A stretch of DNA of 6,826 nucleotides, from NCBI GenBank assembly GCA_018896765.1, contig JAHILZ010000089.1:1-6826 (forward strand). Direction: 5' to 3'. Positions 1 through 4,296 of this stretch are shown here, piece by piece; positions within the stretch are counted from its first letter, which is position 1; each line of letters opens with the position of its first letter. The position numbers and the translations under genes are program-made. The notes below the pieces were generated by a model that had not been told where the DNA came from, made no database searches, and saw nothing but the letters and a program-made list of their open reading frames with translations. The DNA comes from Patescibacteria group bacterium. Lineage in GTDB: Bacteria; Patescibacteriota; Minisyncoccia; JAHIHE01.

Positions 1-112
1 CTCACTACTCACTACTCACTACTCACTACTCACTACTCACTACTCACTACTCACTACTCACTACTCACTACTCACTACTCACTACTCACTACTCACTACT
101 CACTACTCACTA
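1..112. repeat. 16 perfect tandem copies of a 7-bp unit (CTCACTA)
   Basis: The heptamer CTCACTA is repeated 16 times with no mismatch, from the first base of the window to position 112. Because 7 is not a multiple of 3, all three + strand frames read the same heptapeptide cycle (Leu-Thr-Thr-His-Tyr-Ser-Leu) and stay open. The - strand reading contains TAG and TGA in every frame. The array ends 4 nt before the ATG of the next gene, where a normal ribosome binding site would be. A TAA at 111-113 closes the frame of that gene, so the repeat is not part of it. The array may continue left of the window, and its copy number may be affected by assembly. Confidence 0.97.
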
Positions 113-116
113 AACC

Positions 117-824
117 ATGATTTACGATGTTTTTTTGCCATTTATAATAATTTTTTCTATTTTTAGCATTATAATAATTTTGGCGCGAAAAATACCGGAT
201 ATTTCTTTGGAAGCTGAAGCGAAAAAAGATTGGCTTAGCGAGGAAGCAAAAAAACAGCATAAAGCGACGGTTTTATTCTGCAAAGCGCTGTCGATTTTAG
301 AAAAAACTTTAAGACAACTAAGAATACATATTTTAAAGCTAGATGCTAAAATTTTCGGCTTGATTCAATATTTGCGGGATAAATCCGCGAAAAAATTAGA
401 AGAGATCAATAAGCTGTCGCATAAAAGTTTTACTCCCATAATTGATAAAAAGGCGCGCAAGTTCGAATCTCAAGCAAAGCCGCAAAGCGGCGGGAAGGAT
501 ATTTTGCCGGCAGTTTCGGTTCATTCGGCGCCTCTTGCTGATTCTTCATCCGCGCCGAAAAGCATCAAGACGCACGGACACCCTAATAAAATTTTTATAA
601 AATTTCAGTTTAAAGTTGAGGAAAAAAAATTACTGCATATTATTGCCAAGAATCCTAAAAACGCCGAAAATTATAAAAAGCTGGGAATGCTTTATTATAA
701 AAATGAAAATTTATTAGATGCCGAAGCCGCTTTTACCGAGTATTTAAAATTAAATCCTTCCGATAATCAAGCTAAGGAAATATTGAAGAAAGTCGCTCTT
801 AAAAATCAAGGTAAAAAGATCTAA
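117..824 (+). CDS. Membrane-anchored protein with a C-terminal TPR motif, function unknown
   Basis: 235 residues. Residues 4-23 are strongly hydrophobic (Ile/Phe-rich) and followed by Arg-Lys, consistent with an N-terminal membrane anchor with the rest in the cytoplasm. Residues about 30-115 are charged and helical, possibly coiled coil. Residues about 120-155 are Ser/Pro/Ala-rich, likely a flexible linker. Residues about 182-216 fit one tetratricopeptide repeat (NYKKLGMLYYKNENLLDAEA, then AFTEYLKLNP), a helix pair that usually binds another protein. ATG 117 is the first start after an in-frame TAA at 111-113. No Shine-Dalgarno sequence exists, since the heptamer array occupies that space. 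The gene stands directly upstream of the tRNA cluster. I do not recognise the family. A scaffold or assembly role is only a guess from the TPR. Confidence 0.8.
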   Translation: MIYDVFLPFIIIFSIFSIIIILARKIPDISLEAEAKKDWLSEEAKKQHKATVLFCKALSILEKTLRQLRIHILKLDAKIFGLIQYLRDKSAKKLEEINKLSHKSFTPIIDKKARKFESQAKPQSGGKDILPAVSVHSAPLADSSSAPKSIKTHGHPNKIFIKFQFKVEEKKLLHIIAKNPKNAENYKKLGMLYYKNENLLDAEAAFTEYLKLNPSDNQAKEILKKVALKNQGKKI

Positions 825-829
825 TTTTT

Positions 830-848
830 GCCGATGTAGCTCAGTTTG
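830..848 (+). pseudogene. 5' tRNA fragment (tRNA-Thr-like acceptor and D-arm start)
   Basis: This stretch matches the first 19 nt of the intact tRNA-Thr(GGU) at 1215-1233 at 17 of 19 positions: an acceptor 5' strand GCCGATG, then TAGCTCAGT of the D arm. The similarity stops there. The following bases (tgtcttgttgtcttgc) contain no anticodon arm or T arm. It lies 22 bp before the intact tRNA-Thr(UGU). It looks like a remnant of a duplicated or recombined tRNA gene. Confidence 0.55.
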
Positions 849-870
849 TCTTGTTGTCTTGCTATTTGAT

Positions 871-942
871 GCCAGCATAGCTCAGAGGCAGAGCAACGCT
901 TTTGTAAAGCGTGGGTCGGGGGTTCAATTCCCTCTGCTGGCT
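871..942 (+). tRNA. tRNA-Thr (anticodon UGU)
   Basis: A complete cloverleaf: acceptor GCCAGCA (871-877) pairs with TGCTGGC (935-941). The D stem is GCTC/GAGC, the anticodon stem ACGCT/AGCGT has loop TTTGTAA, and the anticodon TGT is at 903-905. The T stem GGGGG/CCCTC has one G-T pair and loop TTCAATT. The D loop has the usual GG. Base 73 is T and no CCA is encoded (CAA follows), so CCA must be added after transcription. It reads ACA and, by wobble, ACG. Confidence 0.95.
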
Positions 943-951
943 CAAAGATTC

Positions 952-1015
952 CATTTTAACATTTAAGCATTTTAATCCCGAGTCCTCGGGATTAAAATGT
1001 TAGGATGTTAAAATG
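952..1015. repeat. 64-bp hairpin element between tRNA-Thr and tRNA-Tyr
   Basis: The inner 15-bp arms are perfect: CATTTTAATCCCGAG (968-982) and CTCGGGATTAAAATG (985-999), around a 2-nt centre. The outer 9-bp arms are also perfect: CATTTTAAC (952-960) and GTTAAAATG (1007-1015). The seven bases between them on each side pair only partly, with two G-T pairs. The core AATCCCGAG/CTCGGGATT recurs in shortened form at 5409-5426, and the right arm plus its flank recurs at 2211-2243. In RNA it would fold into a strong stem that could separate the two tRNA precursors or stop transcription, but no clean U tract follows. Confidence 0.85.
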
Positions 1016-1027
1016 TTTAAATGATTT

Positions 1028-1114
1028 GGGCGGATACCGAAGCAGTCAAACGGGGCAGACTGTAAATCTGCTGGTTTTTAACCTTCGAAGGTGCAAATCC
1101 TTCTCCGCCCACCA
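1028..1114 (+). tRNA. tRNA-Tyr (anticodon GUA), CCA encoded
   Basis: A class II tRNA. Acceptor GGGCGGA (1028-1034) pairs with TCCGCCC (1104-1110), followed by A73 and an encoded CCA (1112-1114). Anticodon stem GCAGA/TCTGC has loop CTGTAAA, and anticodon GTA is at 1062-1064. The long variable arm (GGTT/AACC stem) is typical of bacterial tRNA-Tyr. T stem GAAGG/CCTTC is intact, but the T loop reads TGCAAAT instead of TTCAAAT, and the D loop reads AAGCAGTCAAA with A where G18 is expected. The G18-U55 partners are therefore both changed, while G19 and C56 remain. Confidence 0.95.
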
Positions 1115-1119
1115 TACAA

Positions 1120-1208
1120 TAACTTATAACCGATAACTTAAAACTGATAACTTAAAACTGATAACTCCGTTGAATTTAAATTTGTTATTGGTTATTAGTT
1201 ATCGGTTA
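1120..1208. repeat. Inverted repeat with 14-bp tandem repeats, between tRNA-Tyr and tRNA-Thr
   Basis: TAACCGATAACT at 1127-1138 is the exact reverse complement of AGTTATCGGTTA at 1197-1208. Inside the left half the unit GATAACTTAAAACT is repeated 2.5 times (1132-1145, 1146-1159 and 1160-1166). The right half carries related GTTATTGGTTATTAG words that pair loosely with them. It fills the whole gap between the two tRNA genes. Confidence 0.8.
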
Positions 1209-1214
1209 GTTTAC

Positions 1215-1287
1215 GCCGTTGTAGCTCAGTTGGCAGAGCACCTCCATGGTAAGGAGGTGGTCCGCGGTTCGAATCCGCGCAACGGCT
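1215..1287 (+). tRNA. tRNA-Thr (anticodon GGU)
   Basis: Acceptor GCCGTTG (1215-1221) pairs with CAACGGC (1280-1286). The D stem is GCTC/GAGC with GG in the loop. Anticodon stem CCTCC/GGAGG has loop ATGGTAA, and anticodon GGT is at 1248-1250. The T loop is TTCGAAT. Base 73 is T and no CCA is encoded, as in the other tRNA-Thr here. It reads ACC and ACU, so with the UGU tRNA the pair covers all Thr codons. Confidence 0.95.
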
Positions 1288-1291
1288 CAAG

Positions 1292-1322
1292 AAAAAGTAC
1301 TGCTTTTGCGGGCAGTGTTTTT
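1292..1322 (+). terminator. Possible intrinsic terminator after tRNA-Thr
   Basis: ACTGC (1299-1303) pairs with GCAGT (1312-1316) around an 8-nt loop, followed by GTTTTTT. Flanking A-runs on the left (1292-1296) can pair with the T-run across a small internal bulge. The GC stem is only 5 bp, so it would be weak. Its position just after the last tRNA of the cluster is what suggests a terminator. Confidence 0.4.
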
Positions 1323-1527
1323 AATTTGTAATGATTGTTAAAAGCCTGTAAAATAATATTAATGGGTTTAGAAAATGGCAAAGTAAAGGAAAACGCGCAA
1401 TTCGCCGCGGAACTCTTGATAAAATATTCAGTTTATGGTAAAGTTAAGATAATACTTGTTGCATAAAAACTCTTAATGGGCGGCGCCAAAGGGGGTTTTC
1501 TGTTTTGGATTTAGAAAATTAAAATGA
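1323..1527 (+). other. Gap before the membrane-protein gene; one doubtful 34-codon frame
   Basis: The only open frame is ATG 1362 to TAA 1464-1466 (34 residues, MGLENGKVKENAQFAAELLI...). It has no ribosome binding site, no known motif and no second line of support. Downstream, AAAACTC (1466-1472) can pair with GGGTTTT (1493-1499) around a GC-rich loop holding GGCGCC, which may be a leader or terminator structure. I see no convincing promoter. The frame may be a remnant of an older gene or chance. Confidence 0.3.
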
Positions 1528-2085
1528 ATGGAAAAACGGACACCGCGAATTGTTCCGAGTAATTTAATGAAGAAGTTTTTAATAAAAATTATTATAGTTT
1601 TATTTATCGGATCTTTGGCAGGAGGGTCGCTGTTTTATTTTTGGAAAAATAAATACGCGCATTCTGAAAATCAAATTATAGCGGAAGCGGAGTTGAGCGA
1701 TAAAGGCGGAAAAGGCGATTTGCAAAAACCGGAAGGCGATAAAAAAATTTCTGACACAAGAGCCGCGATAATTAATTACGCGGAAAAGAATATTAATAAA
1801 ATTTCTCCCGAGAAGCCGTCTTCAGGATTAGTATGGCGTTTAGCAAAAATTTGGTTTATTGATGATAAGAATTTTTATGTGGATTACAAAGACGAGGTAT
1901 CGAATGCCAGAAGAGTGTTAATGTCTCAAGCAAATGACGGACCGGCCGCGGAATATGAGATTTTGGGATTTTTTGTTCCGGGAGAAAATGGCTGGATATT
2001 GAAATCAGGCAAAGATATCGGAGAGGCGGCATCTCTTAAATTATACGAGAAAAATAAGGCAACGGGGGAATGGACAGCGAAATGA
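1528..2085 (+). CDS. Single-pass membrane protein, function unknown
   Basis: 185 residues. Residues about 15-38 (MKKFLIKIIIVLF..., ending FYF) form one transmembrane or uncleaved signal segment after a basic N terminus, so the remaining ~145 residues should face outside. Residues 45-75 are charged and Gly/Lys-rich, likely a linker. Residues about 78-180 look like a compact mixed helix/strand domain with many aromatic and acidic positions (WRLAKIWFIDDKNFYVDYKD). I do not recognise it. ATG 1528 gives residues MEKRTPRIVPSNL before the anchor. ATG 1567 would start directly at MKKFLIK and is an equally credible start, since neither has a Shine-Dalgarno motif. There is no lipobox Cys. The gene ends in TGA and is followed at once by a tandem-repeat array. 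It occupies the interval between the tRNA cluster and rpmG. Confidence 0.75.
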   Translation: MEKRTPRIVPSNLMKKFLIKIIIVLFIGSLAGGSLFYFWKNKYAHSENQIIAEAELSDKGGKGDLQKPEGDKKISDTRAAIINYAEKNINKISPEKPSSGLVWRLAKIWFIDDKNFYVDYKDEVSNARRVLMSQANDGPAAEYEILGFFVPGENGWILKSGKDIGEAASLKLYEKNKATGEWTAK

Positions 2086-2088
2086 AAT

Positions 2089-2128
2089 CATTTTAACATT
2101 TTAACATTTTAACATTTTAACATTTTAA
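2089..2128. repeat. Five perfect tandem copies of an 8-bp unit (CATTTTAA)
   Basis: CATTTTAA is repeated without mismatch starting 3 nt after the stop codon of the upstream gene. The same word appears in degenerate form up to 2168 and as reverse complement (TTAAAATG) at 2211-2218 and in the hairpin at 952-1015. Confidence 0.95.
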
Positions 2129-2275
2129 CAAAATCATTCTAACATTCTAGTATTTAAACATTTTAACAGATATTTATACCACTTTTCAAATTAAATGTTT
2201 CTGTCTTATGTTAAAATGTTAGGATGCTAATATGTTTAAATGAGTTAGTGTTAATATGCTAATATGTTAATATGA
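2129..2275. repeat. Long imperfect inverted repeat upstream of rpmG
   Basis: CATTTTAACA (2159-2168) is the exact reverse complement of TGTTAAAATG (2209-2218), with a 40-nt loop. Outside these arms, CATTCTAACATTCTAGTATT on the left pairs loosely with the TTAGGATGCTAATATG region on the right. Positions 2211-2243 match 992-1024 at 31 of 33 bases, so the right arm is a copy of a sequence also found in the tRNA cluster. No promoter with good spacing could be identified, although this is the leader region of rpmG. Confidence 0.75.
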
Positions 2276-2285
2276 ATTTAAAACT

Positions 2286-2441
2286 ATGTCACAAGAAAGA
2301 CTAACAAAGATGAAATGCGCGGTTTGCAAAAAAATCGGATATTTTATTTTTAAAAGCAAAGAAGCGGCAAAGGAAAAATTAGAATTGAATAAGTTTTGCA
2401 AATTTTGCCGAAAACATACTCCGCACAAAGAATCCAAGTAA
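2286..2441 (+). CDS. rpmG: 50S ribosomal protein L33
   Basis: 51 residues, the normal length for bacterial L33, a small protein of the large ribosomal subunit near the E site. Two Cys pairs, CAVC (11-14) and CKFC (38-41), are spaced as in the zinc-binding form of L33. The C terminus RKHTPHKESK carries the conserved Lys/His-rich HTPHKE tail. Between the pairs, GYFIFKSK fits the beta strand of the family. ATG 2286 is preceded by an A/T-rich leader without Shine-Dalgarno motif. An internal Met (codon 9) would remove part of the N terminus and is less likely. The tRNA-Trp gene follows 38 bp downstream, an order known from many bacteria (rpmG-tRNA-Trp-secE-nusG), which supports the call. The Cys-retaining form implies zinc dependence. 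Confidence 0.95.
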   Translation: MSQERLTKMKCAVCKKIGYFIFKSKEAAKEKLELNKFCKFCRKHTPHKESK

Positions 2442-2453
2442 TTTTGTTCGGCG

Positions 2454-2481
2454 CTAAAAAAGGTTTAAGAAGCCTTTTTAG
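2454..2481. terminator. Possible terminator or attenuator hairpin between rpmG and tRNA-Trp
   Basis: CTAAAAAAGG (2454-2463) pairs with CCTTTTTAG (2473-2481) with one bulged A, around a 9-nt loop. The descending arm is a run of five T after CC, as in an intrinsic terminator, but the stem is almost all A-T. Its last two bases are the first two bases of tRNA-Trp. It could partly uncouple rpmG and tRNA-Trp transcription or mark the processing site. Confidence 0.4.
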
Positions 2482-2553
2482 GAGTGTAATTCAGTGGCAG
2501 AATGCCGGTCTCCAAAACCGGCTACGGGGGTTCGATTCCCTCCACTCCTGCCA
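2480..2553 (+). tRNA. tRNA-Trp (anticodon CCA), CCA end encoded
   Basis: Acceptor AGGAGTG (2480-2486) pairs with CACTCCT (2543-2549). G73 is the Trp identity base and an encoded CCA follows (2551-2553). Anticodon stem CCGGT/ACCGG has loop CTCCAAA, with anticodon CCA at 2512-2514. The D loop has GG and the T loop is TTCGATT. The CCA anticodon reads UGG only, so it gives no support for reading UGA as Trp. Confidence 0.95.
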
Positions 2554-2612
2554 TAAAAAAATGGAGTGGAATAATTTTTTTATCAACTAAATATCGCGGC
2601 GCAATTAAATAT

Positions 2613-3332
2613 ATGGCAGAGAAATTAAAAAATATTCCACGTCATGTCGCTTTTATTATGGACGGCAATCGCAGGTGGGCAATGAATCATATGTTGGAGG
2701 CTTGGAAAGGGCATGAAAGCGGGGCATTGACGGTCAAAGAAATAATAAAAGAAGCCGTAAGATTGAAAATTCCATATTTTTCTTTTTGGGGCTCTTCTTT
2801 GGATAATATCGCCAAACGTTCCAAGGAAGAAGTGTCGTGTTTGTTTAAAATATTTAAAAATAATTTTATAGATTTGGCAAAAGATAAAGATATTCATCAA
2901 AACAAGATCAAGGTAAGCGTTTTTGGCAGATGGCGCGAATTGTTTCCTCGGGATGTAAAAGAAGCGATTGAGCGCGCGATAGAGGCGACCAAAGGCTATA
3001 ATGAGCATTTTTTGAATGTTTTTTTGGCTTATAGCGGAATTGATGAAATGGAAGAAGCGGTAAAAAAAATATCGCTAGCGGCAAGAAAAAATCCTAAAAT
3101 AAAAATTACAGCCGAAACAATCAAGAAATATCTTTTTACCAAGAAATTGCCCTCTGTTGATTATTTAGTCAGGACAGGCGGAAACCCGCATTTATCCGGA
3201 GGGTTTATGATGTGGGAAACAGCGGACGCGCAGCTTTTTTTTACCGACAAGCATTGGCCGGATTTTACCAAAGAAGATTTTCGCGCGGCAATCGAAGAGT
3301 ATGGCAGGCGGCAAAGAAAATTCGGAGCATAG
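2613..3332 (+). CDS. uppS: Undecaprenyl-diphosphate-synthase-like cis-prenyltransferase
   Basis: 239 residues, normal for the family, which condenses isopentenyl diphosphate onto farnesyl diphosphate to make the C55 carrier lipid for peptidoglycan precursors at the membrane. HVAFIMDGNRRWA (11-23) holds the catalytic Asp17. GH..G (33-37) and SSLDNIAKRS (61-70) match the FSxENWxRP region with Asn65 and Arg69 kept and one extra residue. The C-terminal VRTGG (186-190) keeps the substrate-binding Arg187, and FFTDKHWPDF (209-218) matches the family end. Differences from E. coli UppS: NPHLSGG replaces EHRISN (Arg200 to His193), and Gln207 stands where Mg-binding Glu213 is expected. ATG 2613 is chosen because a longer frame would begin inside tRNA-Trp and the family motif starts at residue 11. 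No Shine-Dalgarno motif is visible. Product chain length cannot be read from sequence. Confidence 0.9.
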   Translation: MAEKLKNIPRHVAFIMDGNRRWAMNHMLEAWKGHESGALTVKEIIKEAVRLKIPYFSFWGSSLDNIAKRSKEEVSCLFKIFKNNFIDLAKDKDIHQNKIKVSVFGRWRELFPRDVKEAIERAIEATKGYNEHFLNVFLAYSGIDEMEEAVKKISLAARKNPKIKITAETIKKYLFTKKLPSVDYLVRTGGNPHLSGGFMMWETADAQLFFTDKHWPDFTKEDFRAAIEEYGRRQRKFGA

Positions 3333-3343
3333 ATGGAAGAAAA

Positions 3344-3482
3344 TACGAAGCACGAATTCCGAAATACGAAACAAATTCCAATTATTCAAATCCCAATCCG
3401 CCAGCTGGCGGACTAAACCGTTTAAAATATTAGAATTTAGAATTTTAATATTGTTTCGAATTTCGATATTCGAATTTCGGAT
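3344..3482. repeat. Inverted-repeat element with a 16-bp perfect palindrome, uppS-pcm gap
   Basis: TCCGCCAGCTGGCGGA (3397-3412) is a perfect palindrome, the only GC-rich stretch in this gap. It is flanked by arms: GAAATACGAAACAA (3361-3374) is complementary to TTGTTTCGAATTTC (3451-3464) at 13 of 14 positions. Further AT-rich words such as TTAGAATTTAGAATTTTAAT (3430-3449) pair loosely with the left side. The element occupies nearly all 163 bp between uppS and pcm. It could end transcription after uppS or stabilise mRNA ends. No promoter for pcm was recognised. Confidence 0.8.
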
Positions 3483-3495
3483 TTATTTTATAGCT

Positions 3496-4122
3496 ATGGC
3501 TTCTTTGGAAGAATTAATAAAGGACCTCATTGCCAATGGTTATCTGAAAACCCCGCGCATTATCGATGCTTTTCGGAAAATAGACCGCGCGGATTTTGTT
3601 TTAGAAAAATTTAGGGCCGATGCTTACGTAAATGCTCCTTTGCCCATCGGATACGGACAAACGATTTCTCAGCCACTGACAGTGGCTTTTATGCTGGAAT
3701 TGCTGGAACCGGAAAAAGGCGATAAAATTCTTGACGTAGGTTCGGGGTCCGGCTGGCAGACCGCGCTTTTGGCGGAAATCGCCGGGGAGAAAGGAAAAGT
3801 ATTCGGCGTTGAGGTTATTCCGGAGCTAAAGGATTTTGGAGAAAAAAATATTGGCAAGTATGGTTTTATCGAGAAGGGCATTGCAGAGGTTATTCTTGCC
3901 GGCGGGGCTTTGGGGTTAAAAAAAGAAGCGCCCTTTGATAAAATTATTGTTGGCGCGATGGCGGAGAATGTGCCGGAAGAATTTCGAGAGCAGTTGAAAA
4001 TTGGCGGACGCCTTGTGTTGCCGAGTGGAGGAAGCGTTTGGCTTATGATAAAAAAAACAGAGGATGATTTCGAAGAATACGAATATCCCGGTTTTGCTTT
4101 CGTGCCGCTGGTTAATAGCTAA
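3496..4122 (+). CDS. pcm: Protein-L-isoaspartate O-methyltransferase
   Basis: 208 residues, the usual size for PIMT, a cytoplasmic repair enzyme that uses S-adenosylmethionine to methylate isoaspartyl residues so they can revert to normal aspartyl bonds. IGYGQTISQP (51-60) is the PIMT signature with Ser58 in the active-site loop. ILDVGSGSGWQTALLAE (78-94) is SAM-binding motif I. GVE (104-106) ends in the acidic residue that binds the SAM ribose. FDKIIVGA (147-154) is the next motif, LKIGGRLVLPSG (167-178) is the post-III motif, and FVPL (202-205) is the typical C-terminal tag. The usual GDGxxG stretch reads AGGALG here, so its Asp is absent. ATG 3496 is chosen: the frame is open back into the end of uppS, but everything before 3496 is inverted-repeat DNA. 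No Shine-Dalgarno motif. Confidence 0.92.
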   Translation: MASLEELIKDLIANGYLKTPRIIDAFRKIDRADFVLEKFRADAYVNAPLPIGYGQTISQPLTVAFMLELLEPEKGDKILDVGSGSGWQTALLAEIAGEKGKVFGVEVIPELKDFGEKNIGKYGFIEKGIAEVILAGGALGLKKEAPFDKIIVGAMAENVPEEFREQLKIGGRLVLPSGGSVWLMIKKTEDDFEEYEYPGFAFVPLVNS

Positions 4123-4296
4123 CTTAAATTTTAATTTTGAATTTTGAATTTTGAATCAAATTCTAATTTTTTAATTTTATACCGTAAAGGGTATACAACG
4201 ACATTAGATAAGCAGTTGGGTATAAAACATTAAATCATTCAAAATTTAATCAAAATTCAAAATTGGAAATTTAAAATTTTAAGATTTTATTTTATT
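4123..4296. repeat. AT-rich inverted-repeat region between pcm and mltG
   Basis: TTTTGAA is repeated three times at 4135-4155. The 15-bp word AATTTTGAATTTTGA (4133-4147) is the exact reverse complement of TCAAAATTCAAAATT (4250-4264), so the ends of the gap can pair around a loop of about 100 nt. In the loop, TATACC (4178-4183) pairs with GGTATA (4190-4195), a small hairpin. Positions 4191-4216 resemble, in inverted orientation, the sequence at 6701-6724 beside the transposase genes. No clear promoter or gene is visible. Confidence 0.75.

Noticed and set aside
1..112. CRISPR array
   Set aside because: Units are 7 bp with no spacers; it is a simple tandem repeat.
1524..1562. A start codon at 1524 just before the membrane-protein gene
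   Set aside because: It is in another frame and reaches a TAA after 12 codons; possibly a tiny leader peptide, but nothing supports it.
1528..2085. SecE, from the single membrane segment and position before tRNA-Trp
   Set aside because: SecE is about 60 residues with a different conserved C-terminal segment; this protein is 185 residues with a large external domain and precedes rpmG.
2396..2590. A 64-codon + strand frame across the end of rpmG and tRNA-Trp
   Set aside because: It overlaps a clear L33 gene in another frame and runs through a tRNA; its translation has no recognisable domain.
2502..2612. An upstream extension of the uppS frame by 37 residues
   Set aside because: It begins inside tRNA-Trp and its translation has no family similarity; the conserved cis-prenyltransferase sequence starts shortly after Met at 2613.
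3301..3495. An upstream extension of the pcm frame by 65 residues
   Set aside because: It overlaps the end of uppS and translates the inverted-repeat element; PIMT proteins start near 3496.
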